From assembly GCA_003455945.1 (NCBI GenBank), contig DMPQ01000290.1:6846-13266 (forward strand): a DNA stretch of 6,421 bases, written 5' to 3'. The notes under the pieces are model-generated. The model was not told the DNA's origin, did no database searches, and saw nothing but the letters and a program-made list of their open reading frames with translations. Position 1 is the stretch's first letter. Every line of letters begins with the position of its first letter. A program made the position numbers and the translations under genes. This document shows, in pieces, positions 1 through 6,421 of this stretch. Source of the stretch: Planctomycetaceae bacterium (GTDB taxonomy: Bacteria; Planctomycetota; Planctomycetia; Pirellulales; Pirellulaceae).

Positions 1-1554
1 TTCGGCGAACAGCGGCGTCGAGCCGGATCGGCCGACGGCGAATCGCTCCGGTCGCTCGGCTACGAGGCACTCGTTCGGCTCAGGCAGTTCTCGTTGGCCG
101 ACGGTGTGCTCGACGAGTTCGACTCCGAACCACCTCGCCCGACCGACGCCTGGCTCGGCTGGCTCGTCGGCCATCGCGCCTTGGCGGCTGCCGAACAGTC
201 GAATCGGACCGAAGCGTATCGCGAAGCGGCGGCGCTGCTGGTCCGCGCTACGGAGCTCCCCGGCGTGCGCGGCGATACCGGATCGTTCGGGCGGCTGACG
301 CTCGAAACCGGATGGGCGTTCTTCAAGAGCGAGGAACCGGTTCGCGCGGCGGAGGAGTTTGCCCGAGCGGTGCCGCTGCTCCAACCGAGCGATCGGAATC
401 TGGCGGTCGAAGCCGCCTGGATGCGAGGGGTCGCGTTGCAGCAGGCGGGCGAGAGCGATCCGGCGCGCCGCGATCAGGCGATCGAGGCGTTCCAGCGACT
501 GGCGATCGAGTTCGCCGACCATCCGAAGTCGGCCGAGGCACGCTATCAGATCGCGCGACTCCAGCGGAGCGACGGCAACTCGGGGCGTTCGATCGCCGCT
601 CTCGAAGGGATCGCGCCGAACGATCCGAACTATGTCGATGCCCGCTTCGAACTGATCTCGCTCCGCTTCGACGCATGGAAGAAGGGGACGACCGACGAAG
701 CCAAGTCGACGGCCTATGCCGCGCTGGTCGACGAGGTTCGGCGATTCGCCACCATCGCGACCGGCGACGATCCGACGGGGCGCCGCCCCAAGGCGATGCT
801 GATCGCCGCCGAAGCGGCGTTCGGTTCGCAGCGCGACGCCGAAGGGGACGACTGGCTCGAACAGGCCGGCGCGCTGCTGCAGGGGACAGCCGAATCGCAG
901 CCGTCGGTCGCCCAATGGCACTACCTGCGACTGGTTCGCGCCCAGAAGCGATCGGACGAAGCGCAGGTGCTGACCGAGGCAAGCTGGCTCGCGACCCGAG
1001 CTCAGGTCCCCGCCTATCGCCAAGCCGGCCTGGTCCATGTGACGCGCGATCTCGAGACGCGCCGGAGCAAGGCCGATGCGACCGAACAGCTTCGGCTTTC
1101 CGAACAGGCGATCGGACCTTACGAAGAGCTGGTCGCGCAGCTGGGTGACGATCCCGCGACGCTCAGCTCGAATCGGAACGCGCGGATCGCGCTTCAGCGA
1201 CTGGCATTCCATCTGACCGCGGCCGGTCGATCCGATCAGGCGGCCGCAAAGTACGAACGACTGTTGGCCGCCTTTCCCGACGATGCGACGGCGCTGCGCG
1301 GCGCGGGAGCGGCGAAGCATGCGGCGGGTGCGTGGGACGAAGCGGCGGAGCTCTGGGCGCGACTGGCGAACGGCCTCGATTCCGGCTCCGAAGGCTGGTA
1401 CGAAGCCCGGTGGCACGAACTCGATTCGCTGCGCCGCGTTCGCCCCGACGACACGCGAAAACTCTGGAAGCAGTTCCGTCTGCTCCATCCCGACATTCCC
1501 TTCGCTCCGTGGCGCGATCGCTTCGCGGCGCTCGGCGCCCAGATCGGAGAGTGA
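1..1554 (+). CDS. TPR-like helical repeat protein, 5' end missing
   Basis: Frame 1 is open from the first base to the TGA at 1552-1554, giving 517 visible residues. No convincing start is visible: a TTG at 94 is only an in-frame candidate, and coherent protein sequence continues upstream of it, so the gene begins outside the window. The protein is helical, with TPR-style units: about visible residues 104-141 (GWAFFKSEEPVRAAEEFARA), about 158-190 (QAIEAFQRLAIEFADHPKSA, then AEARYQIARLQ) and about 400-460 (QAAAKYERLLAAFPDDATAL, then GAWDEAAELWARL). The second unit resembles the TPRs of periplasmic BamD/CpoB-type proteins, with an F-x-x-HPKSAEA loop between helices. TPRs bind other proteins, so a scaffold role is inferred and the partner is unknown. 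Any signal peptide would lie upstream. The next gene starts 4 bases after the stop. Repeat class is fairly sure; function is not known. Confidence 0.85.
   Translation, partial: FGEQRRRAGSADGESLRSLGYEALVRLRQFSLADGVLDEFDSEPPRPTDAWLGWLVGHRALAAAEQSNRTEAYREAAALLVRATELPGVRGDTGSFGRLTLETGWAFFKSEEPVRAAEEFARAVPLLQPSDRNLAVEAAWMRGVALQQAGESDPARRDQAIEAFQRLAIEFADHPKSAEARYQIARLQRSDGNSGRSIAALEGIAPNDPNYVDARFELISLRFDAWKKGTTDEAKSTAYAALVDEVRRFATIATGDDPTGRRPKAMLIAAEAAFGSQRDAEGDDWLEQAGALLQGTAESQPSVAQWHYLRLVRAQKRSDEAQVLTEASWLATRAQVPAYRQAGLVHVTRDLETRRSKADATEQLRLSEQAIGPYEELVAQLGDDPATLSSNRNARIALQRLAFHLTAAGRSDQAAAKYERLLAAFPDDATALRGAGAAKHAAGAWDEAAELWARLANGLDSGSEGWYEARWHELDSLRRVRPDDTRKLWKQFRLLHPDIPFAPWRDRFAALGAQIGE
1546..1551 (+). 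promoter_or_regulatory. Ribosome binding site for the membrane solenoid gene
   Basis: GGAGAG lies inside the last codons of the TPR gene, with 7 bases between it and the GTG at 1559. It is the main reason for choosing this GTG over the open upstream part of the same frame (from 1283). That upstream stretch overlaps the TPR gene and translates to arginine-rich sequence typical of a shadow frame. Confidence 0.65.
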
Positions 1555-1558
1555 CGCG

Positions 1559-4333
1559 GTGAGCGACGTTCCGGAACCGGATCGGCAGAAGACGCCGCGG
1601 CGCGACGCGCGCCTCGAGGGGTTTCTGCGCCGAGCCGCGCCGATCCTTGCCGCCGAGCGAGGCCTTACGCCTCAGGCGAGCGTCAAGCTCCGGACGATCG
1701 CCGACGAGATGCAGTTGTCCGAAGAGTTGCGTCAGCAGGCCTGGGAGCTCCTACAGCAAGGGCCTCCGACGGCGCGGCACTACAGTCGGTACGAGCGGGC
1801 CTTCGCAGCCTATCTGAAGAAGCAGTTCGAAGGGCGCAACGGATCGATCGTCACCTATGACGTCGAACAGAAGGCGCTCCGGGTCGCGGCCGACAAGTAT
1901 CAGCTCGACGGCCACGCAGCCCGCGAGATCCTGGGCGAGGTGGTCCGCAAGCTCGGCCTGCGTCGCATCTCGATGACCGAAGCGGAACGGCATGTCGAAA
2001 CGACGGCGCGCGAGGTGATCGGCGACGCCGTCTGGGTCGACATCGACACGCGCCAGCGACTGGTCGAACTGGGCGAGGAGTGGGGAGTCGCGAAGGAACA
2101 GGTCGCGGCGATCGTCGAGTTTCTCTGCCGCGGCAATCGGGAGCGCCGCCGACGCCAGCAGGTCCGCAACAACCTGTTCGTCGCGCTCGGTGCCATCGCG
2201 ATCCTGGCGGCGCTCGGCACGTTCATGTCGCTCTCGTGGGATCGGATCGCCGGCCGCGCGGAGCCGATCGAGGAAGTGAACGGAAAGTCCGACCCGGTTG
2301 CCGCGGGCGGAGCGTTTCGACCTCCCGCCTGGTGGAACGATCCGATGCGGACCGCGGTCGGCAACGCGCTGGCACGAGTCGCGGGATTCGACGATTGGGG
2401 GCGCGATCTCGCGTCTTCCGAGCCGTCGCGGCGCGACGAAGCCTATCGGCGACTCGTCGCACTCCTGGCCAACCGACATGATCAGCCCGAGACGCGTCGG
2501 CGTCTGGAAGCGATCGTGGCGGAGGTGCTGGCCGGAGAACCGGACGACGCGGCATTCGATCGGATCCTGTCCGAGCTGCTCGGCCTCGCCAAGCCGCCGA
2601 CCGACGGGCTCCCCGGCGGCGACGACTTCTATCGACGCGGCGCCTCGGTCATCACCTTTGTCGCTACCTTTGCCGGCGAGGTGCGACATCCGGCAGCTCG
2701 CCGCGATCGGACTCTCGAAGCCCTCGGACAACTGACCGGCACGGTCGCTGCCGCCGACGACCCCGCCCTGCTCGATCGGGCGCTCGTCGACTACTTCGGA
2801 CTCTGCCGCGAACGATTGCTCGGCGCTGCGGTCGAGAATCCGGGAACCGGCGTCCAGCGGTTCGATCAGCTCATGACCGCCGCCCGCGATCGGGTCGACG
2901 ATGCCGAACGGGGACGCTGGACGACCGAGCTGCTGGTCGAGCTGCTGCGAAACTCGCCGAGCGAATGGGCTCGCTATCGACAGCTGATCGAGACGGCAAC
3001 CTCCAAGGGGAATCAGCCGAACGTTCCGGCACTCCTCGAGTTTCTCGAAGCGCCGGCCGATCGCGCGTTGGCCGAGCATCTGGCCGATCGGTTGCGGACC
3101 ACCTATCGCCTGACGGTCGAGGATCGATCCCCCGAAGAGGTCGCTGCGGCCCTTCGCCGACAACTCGGCCTGAGCGCCGCGGTGATCTCGCGAGCGACTC
3201 CGGCGCTCTGGAATCGTCTCGCCGGGCGAGTCCCTCCGGATCGCGGCAACGAACTCGATCGACTGTCGCGCGTCGAACGCGGCGCGATGCTGGCGGAGCT
3301 GTCGCAGCTCGCGACGATCGCCGTCCGATTGATCGCGACGCCCGATCGAGGCAAGGAGCTCGATCAGTCGCTGCGCGACAAGCTGGCGTCGATCGAGTCG
3401 ACCGAACCGAGCGGCGAACCGGCCGAGCTCCCGTCGAGCGACGAATCGGCCGCGGCGACGCGGCAGCTCGTCAACCGGATCGACGCTCTGGACGACGCCA
3501 ATCTGTCGGTCGGTCTCCAGACGCTCCGAACGCTCGGCGCGCGGCTGAAGGAAGGAGTGTCGCTGGAGGGGGAACGAGACGCCGCGGCCCGAGTCGCCGC
3601 GTATCTGCTGACCCCTCGTGCCGCCGCCGATCAGCAGCGCGTGCTCGCCGAGATCGCCGACCTCGGTCGCTGGACCGATCTGATCTTCGCGATCGTCGAT
3701 GCGCTGTCGTATCCCGAAACGCGAGTCGACGTCGCGGCCGACGTGGTCGCCGCGATCCGCAGCGATTCGGGGCTCTCGCTCGACGGACGTCCGACGACTC
3801 CGATCGATCTGCAGCGACAGCTGCTCGAGCATCTGCTCGCTCGGTCCGAAACCGAAGCGACGATGATCGGGCCGGCGACCGATCCGACCGCTGCTGCCGT
3901 CGCGACGCTCGATCGGTTGCTGGTGGAAACGTATCGGCAACGGACCCTCGCCCTCGCGCCGGCCGGAACGACGCCGGCCATGAGCTCGGCGGTTCCGGGA
4001 GAGGCGATCGAACAGGCGGCACGCGAATGGCTCCGCTGGTCCTTGGCCGATCGTCCCGAACTGTCCGAGGCACCGGCCTACCGCGAGTTCGAACGACGTC
4101 TGGCGGCAGCCTACTACCTGGCGGCCGACGATCTGCAGGGAACCGTTGCCGTGCAACGCTGCTGGATCGATCTGGTCGGAGCCTGGGTCGTTCGGCGTCA
4201 GCCGGAGAAGGCTGCCGAAGCGGAGCGGACGATCGAGAACTATCGCAAGCGTTGCGCCGGCCGGACCGACGGACTCGATCAGCTGATCGACGGCGAGCGG
4301 ACCCTTCTCCAGCTCTGGATGATGATCCGATGA
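1559..4333 (+). CDS. Single-pass membrane protein with N-terminal triplicated helical unit and large periplasmic helical region
   Basis: This 924-residue protein starts at GTG 1559, supported by GGAGAG upstream. I do not recognise its family. Residues 1-200 are hydrophilic and contain three degenerate copies of a helical unit (about 22-67, 82-132, 146-190), with matching cores ADEMQL, ADKYQL and GEEWGV spaced 61-63 residues apart. A basic cluster (RERRRRQQVR, 194-203) precedes one hydrophobic helix (about 206-225, LFVALGAIAILAALG...). By the positive-inside rule, the N-terminus is cytosolic and residues 228-924 are periplasmic. The large part is mostly amphipathic helix, like a HEAT or other alpha-solenoid, with a WWNDP motif at 258-262 and a Ser/Glu/Pro-rich linker near 614-632. 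No catalytic motif was seen. Its stop overlaps the next start (ATGA). A cytosol-to-periplasm scaffold or coupling role is inferred. The reading frame is sure; the role is not. Confidence 0.9.
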   Translation: MSDVPEPDRQKTPRRDARLEGFLRRAAPILAAERGLTPQASVKLRTIADEMQLSEELRQQAWELLQQGPPTARHYSRYERAFAAYLKKQFEGRNGSIVTYDVEQKALRVAADKYQLDGHAAREILGEVVRKLGLRRISMTEAERHVETTAREVIGDAVWVDIDTRQRLVELGEEWGVAKEQVAAIVEFLCRGNRERRRRQQVRNNLFVALGAIAILAALGTFMSLSWDRIAGRAEPIEEVNGKSDPVAAGGAFRPPAWWNDPMRTAVGNALARVAGFDDWGRDLASSEPSRRDEAYRRLVALLANRHDQPETRRRLEAIVAEVLAGEPDDAAFDRILSELLGLAKPPTDGLPGGDDFYRRGASVITFVATFAGEVRHPAARRDRTLEALGQLTGTVAAADDPALLDRALVDYFGLCRERLLGAAVENPGTGVQRFDQLMTAARDRVDDAERGRWTTELLVELLRNSPSEWARYRQLIETATSKGNQPNVPALLEFLEAPADRALAEHLADRLRTTYRLTVEDRSPEEVAAALRRQLGLSAAVISRATPALWNRLAGRVPPDRGNELDRLSRVERGAMLAELSQLATIAVRLIATPDRGKELDQSLRDKLASIESTEPSGEPAELPSSDESAAATRQLVNRIDALDDANLSVGLQTLRTLGARLKEGVSLEGERDAAARVAAYLLTPRAAADQQRVLAEIADLGRWTDLIFAIVDALSYPETRVDVAADVVAAIRSDSGLSLDGRPTTPIDLQRQLLEHLLARSETEATMIGPATDPTAAAVATLDRLLVETYRQRTLALAPAGTTPAMSSAVPGEAIEQAAREWLRWSLADRPELSEAPAYREFERRLAAAYYLAADDLQGTVAVQRCWIDLVGAWVVRRQPEKAAEAERTIENYRKRCAGRTDGLDQLIDGERTLLQLWMMIR
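1622..2128 (+). repeat. Three degenerate protein-level repeats (~62 residues each)
   Basis: These are internal repeats in the cytosolic part of the membrane protein. Anchoring the copies on A48-D49-E50-M51-Q52-L53, A111-D112-K113-Y114-Q115-L116 and G172-E173-E174-W175-G176-V177 gives offsets of 63 and 61 residues. Each anchor is preceded by an amphipathic helix with a conserved small or hydrophobic position and followed by a second helix ending in a hydrophobic pair (L64-L65, V128-V129, F188-L189). The DNA itself is not visibly repeated, so any duplication is old. Confidence 0.5.
3239..3367 (+). repeat. Short imperfect direct repeat encoding DRGxELD
   Basis: The segment at 3239-3262 recurs at 3344-3367, exactly 105 bases later and in the same reading frame, with 19 of 24 bases matching by hand alignment. 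It encodes D561-R-G-N-E-L-D and D596-R-G-K-E-L-D, each preceded by proline (P560 and P595). The 35-residue spacing suits one solenoid repeat unit in the periplasmic part of the membrane protein. It could equally reflect the local abundance of GATCG and CTCGATC strings. Confidence 0.4.
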
Positions 4334-5334
4334 TCGACGCCGAACTCGACCAGCGACCGAGTGCGATGAGGAAAGCGGAAGCGGCGTTCGCGCGACGCCG
4401 CGTCGCATCGATCGTCGCGTCGGCCGTCGCGCTGTTGACTTCGGCGGCGCTCCCCGACCGCAGCGAGGCGGATGTCGTCGTGCGGCGAGGCGAACCGCGT
4501 CCTTTGGTCTGTCGCATCGAACAGCAAGGGACCGATCGTCTGATCGTCCGCGTGACCGATCCCGACGGCAGTTCGCGGCGAGTCGAGATTCCGACCGACG
4601 AGATTCTGCTCGTCGTGCCGGCGTTCGATCCGGCGGCGCTCGAGCGGCTGGAGCCGGGGCGCTGGGAAGGGTATCGCGAGGGGGCGGAAGAGGCGGCTTC
4701 GCGACGGGTCGATCCCGAAGCGACGGCATTGGCGATTCGCCTGCAGCTGATCGTCGCCTATCACGGCGATGCGACCGCTCGGGCCGGCGCCTTTGCGGCA
4801 CTCTTCGATCTGGCTCGCAGCGCCGACGAAGAGCGGCGCTTTCGGGCGCTCGCCTTCCGCATCCTTCCCGACGCCGACCCGGCGCTGCTCGTTGCTCCTC
4901 GTCCCACCGCGCCGGCGCCGCTGACCGATGCCGATCGCGATCTGCTGATGATCACCGTCCGCCTGTTGCGGGACGACCGCGGGGACGAGGCGCTGACCTT
5001 GATCCGCCGCGATGACTTCCCCGAAATCTACTCCCGAGTCGCCTCGATCCTCCCCCTGCAGCAGCTCGAACGATACGCTTCCGAGGTGCGGCCGTCGCGC
5101 GGCCGCCGCGATGATCTGCTACGGTTGGAGCTGGGGTTGCTGGGGACCTATGCGTTGTCGGGGAGTCCGAGCGCGGCCGGGGGAGCGCCCCCTGCACGTC
5201 GCCGCAGCGAAGCGGTCTGGAGTCGGCCGCTCGCCGAGCCCTCGCCCCCCTGGGTCGATGTCGACTGGACCGACGTCACCGAGTTCGACCCGCGCGACTG
5301 TCTGTTTCGAGACGGAGCCTGGAGACGCCCATGA
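4330..5334 (+). CDS. Secreted protein with N-terminal beta module, unknown function
   Basis: This gene encodes 334 residues from ATG 4330, whose ATGA overlaps the stop of the preceding gene. A weak GGATGAT lies 6 bases upstream, so translational coupling is likely. A second in-frame ATG at 4366 (M13) would give a more compact signal peptide. The export signal comprises basic residues R14-R24, a hydrophobic stretch of about 25-41 (VASIVASAVALLTSAAL) and a probable signal peptidase I site after S45-E46-A47. The mature protein begins DVVVRRG, with alternating strand-like sequence to about 97. This resembles short N-terminal beta modules I recall in exported planctomycetal proteins. Residues 100-290 are mainly helical and charged. 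The C-terminal tail is rich in Trp and Asp (WVDVDWTDVTEFDPRDC). The mature protein has only two cysteines, C61 and C324. No enzyme motif was found. It probably works in the periplasm with its operon partners; family unrecognised. Confidence 0.87.
   Translation: MIDAELDQRPSAMRKAEAAFARRRVASIVASAVALLTSAALPDRSEADVVVRRGEPRPLVCRIEQQGTDRLIVRVTDPDGSSRRVEIPTDEILLVVPAFDPAALERLEPGRWEGYREGAEEAASRRVDPEATALAIRLQLIVAYHGDATARAGAFAALFDLARSADEERRFRALAFRILPDADPALLVAPRPTAPAPLTDADRDLLMITVRLLRDDRGDEALTLIRRDDFPEIYSRVASILPLQQLERYASEVRPSRGRRDDLLRLELGLLGTYALSGSPSAAGGAPPARRRSEAVWSRPLAEPSPPWVDVDWTDVTEFDPRDCLFRDGAWRRP
5321..5324 (+). promoter_or_regulatory. Ribosome binding site for the vWA-like lipoprotein gene
   Basis: GGAG lies 6 bases upstream of ATG 5331, inside the end of the preceding gene; another GGAG at 5314-5317 is less well placed. 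It fixes the lipoprotein start, which also overlaps the preceding stop as ATGA. Confidence 0.6.
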
Positions 5335-6421
5335 CCTCGCCATTCATCTGTCTTTCGAGCTTCGTTTCCCCGTCCGCGGCATCGGTCGGCCCTCCCGTTG
5401 CCCGCTCGAGATCGTTCGCGACGCTGATGCTCCTGGGACTGCTGACACTGGTCGGATGCGGTGACGGTCAGCCCGGCGACGACTCGCAAGGAACGGAGGG
5501 TCCCAAGACGACGTCGACCGGTACCTCGGGGACCGAGGCGACGAGAACGGCCGACGACGAGGAGCGGCGTTCGGGGACCGGCATCAAGATCGCCCGACTC
5601 GGAACCGGCGGCAGTCGCGCTGCGGTCTCGGGAGACGAAACGGCGCTCGACGAGGTCGGGGCGATCGCGCGGATCTGCGATCAGCTCGACGAGTTCGCCT
5701 CGATCCAGCCGGTGTCGGTCGTTTGGCTCTTCGACGCTTCCGAGGCGAGCCGAACGATCGCCACCGCCTCGGCCGGCGCTCTGGCCGATCGGGTCGGTAG
5801 TGATGCCGCGCCGAAGTTCGATTCGCGAGTCGGTACGTTCGGGACCGAGGTGAGTTGGGGGCTCGAAGCGGCGACGAACGATGCGGCGACCCTCGCATCG
5901 GCGATCGGAGGGTTGTCGTTCACCGAGACGGACGCGAGCCGCCCGTTCGCGGCCGGACTGGCAGGGCTCGAGGCGCTCGACGCGGCGCGAGCGGACGGCG
6001 CGATGACGGTCGTCGTGCTGGTAACGGGAAGCGCCGGAGACGATGTCGACCAGGCCGACGACGTGGCGATTCGCGCCCGTCGCGATTCGACGCCGATCTT
6101 CGTCGTCGGCTATCCCGCTCCGTTCGGCCTGACGAAGCTCGTCGCGGCCGGAGGGATGGGTTCGGGGGGAGGGGGAGGGATGGCGGGAGCGTCGCCGGTG
6201 CGCGGCCCCGAGACTCCGGAGCCCGAGTTCATTCCGTTCCAGCTCCCCGGCGAAGCCCCCGGCCCCGCGATCATGGATTCCGGATTCGGACCGTGGGGGC
6301 TCGAGCGGATCTGTCGCGCTGCGGGAGGGAGCTTCCTGGCGATTCGACCTCCGGCCAGTCGCTTCCGGATGGCGACCGGCTTCGGCACGGCTTGGCCCTC
6401 CGATCAGGCCCCTCGTTTCGA
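5331..6421 (+). CDS. Lipoprotein with degenerate von Willebrand A (vWA)-like domain, 3' end missing
   Basis: Frame 3 is open from ATG 5331 to the window end, giving 363 visible residues and no stop. An N-terminal hydrophobic stretch (about 29-41) ends in the lipobox L40-V41-G42-C43, so lipidation at C43 is predicted. Residues 44-85 form a Gly/Thr/Asp-rich linker. A vWA-like fold follows: strand VVWLF then D135-A-S-E-A-S, a later T198-E-T-D segment before a helix, strand VVVLV then T232-G-S, and strand PIFVVGYPAPFG. The canonical MIDAS motif DxSxS should have Ser at position 139 but shows Ala, and the usual [T/S]DG after strand 4 reads TGS, so metal binding is doubtful. RGPET (291-295) and SGFGPWGLERICRAAGGSF (from 317) match blocks I recall from planctomycetal vWA proteins. 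A Gly-rich insertion occupies 274-286. Inferred role: membrane-anchored ligand binding within the operon's complex. Fold fairly likely; ligand unknown. Confidence 0.88.
   Translation, partial: MTSPFICLSSFVSPSAASVGPPVARSRSFATLMLLGLLTLVGCGDGQPGDDSQGTEGPKTTSTGTSGTEATRTADDEERRSGTGIKIARLGTGGSRAAVSGDETALDEVGAIARICDQLDEFASIQPVSVVWLFDASEASRTIATASAGALADRVGSDAAPKFDSRVGTFGTEVSWGLEAATNDAATLASAIGGLSFTETDASRPFAAGLAGLEALDAARADGAMTVVVLVTGSAGDDVDQADDVAIRARRDSTPIFVVGYPAPFGLTKLVAAGGMGSGGGGGMAGASPVRGPETPEPEFIPFQLPGEAPGPAIMDSGFGPWGLERICRAAGGSFLAIRPPASRFRMATGFGTAWPSDQAPRF
6153..6179 (+). other. Possible G-quadruplex-forming G-tract cluster
   Basis: There are five G-tracts on the coding strand (GGG 6153-6155, GGG 6158-6160, six Gs 6164-6169, five Gs 6171-6175, GGG 6177-6179), separated by 1-3 bases. 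This fits the usual four-tract G-quadruplex pattern. It encodes the Gly-rich insertion of the lipoprotein, so it may be a by-product of glycine codons. Confidence 0.45.

Noticed and set aside
312..1148. Other long frames over the TPR gene, on both strands (for example 312-1148 plus and 323-982 minus)
   Set aside because: These are low-complexity Arg-rich translations in out-of-phase frames, expected where high GC removes stop codons. No ribosome binding site or motif supports them.
1283..1558. Upstream extension of the membrane protein frame to ATG 1283
   Set aside because: It overlaps the TPR gene for 270 bases, translates to Arg/Ser-rich shadow sequence, and GTG 1559 has a good ribosome binding site directly after the TPR stop.
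2965..4329. Long open extension of the secreted protein's frame upstream of ATG 4330
   Set aside because: The translation is almost pure Arg/Ser/Gly/Ala shadow sequence overlapping the membrane protein. Protein-like sequence with an export signal starts only at 4330 or 4366.
4250..4345. Possible internal promoter or terminator at the gene junctions
   Set aside because: No A+T-rich -10/-35 pair, and no GC hairpin followed by a T-run, is visible at any junction. The overlaps favour one transcript.
1751..4801. A minus-strand open frame of 1016 codons lying opposite the membrane protein gene
   Set aside because: It is codon-aligned with the + strand gene, so its stops would need TTA, CTA or TCA sense codons, which are rare at this GC. 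Its translation is Arg-rich without domains or signal peptide, while the + product has a membrane helix, repeats and coupled starts.
5012..5464. Plus-strand frame spanning the junction of the secreted protein and lipoprotein genes
   Set aside because: It overlaps two better supported genes with ATGA coupling, a signal peptide and a lipobox, and its own translation shows no coherent features.
6110..6388. Minus-strand Pro-rich frame opposite the Gly-rich region
   Set aside because: It is the reverse complement of Gly codons (GGG/GGA read as CCC/TCC). The opposite frame encodes recognisable vWA-family blocks.

Overview
The window is high-GC bacterial DNA, about two thirds G+C by eye, packed with GATC/CGATCG motifs and coding almost end to end on the + strand. 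The style suggests a member of the Planctomycetota. Pointers are GC-rich codons, long exported proteins with few recognised domains, an exported protein whose mature N-terminus is a short DVVV-type beta module, and a von Willebrand A (vWA)-like lipoprotein whose conserved blocks (RGPET, SGFGP plus a Gly-Gly-x-F tail) I recall from planctomycetal proteins. The assignment rests on recall, not on a search.

Layout: four co-directional genes form one apparent operon that runs off both ends of the window. (1) 1-1554 is the 3' part of a tetratricopeptide (TPR)-like helical repeat protein. (2) 1559-4333 is a 924-residue single-pass membrane protein. It has a cytosolic N-terminus containing three degenerate copies of a ~62-residue helical unit, one membrane helix, and ~700 residues of predicted periplasmic helical repeat. 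(3) 4330-5334 is a secreted protein with a signal peptide, a small beta module and a helical body. (4) 5331-6421 is a lipoprotein with a tethering linker and a vWA-like domain whose metal-binding (MIDAS) residues look partly lost; its 3' end lies beyond the window. It has no stop codon in the window, so a stop-to-stop ORF search misses it.

The junctions are very tight: a 4-base gap, then two ATGA stop/start overlaps. This points to translational coupling and to products made together. All four look like protein-protein interaction scaffolds, and three of them carry membrane, secretion or lipoprotein signals. The simplest reading is a cell-envelope complex in which a lipidated vWA-like protein, a secreted partner and a membrane-spanning solenoid act together with a TPR protein. 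No enzyme active site was recognised, so the biological role is unknown. No RNA gene, mobile element, CRISPR array, promoter or terminator was seen, and there is no intergenic stretch longer than 4 bases.
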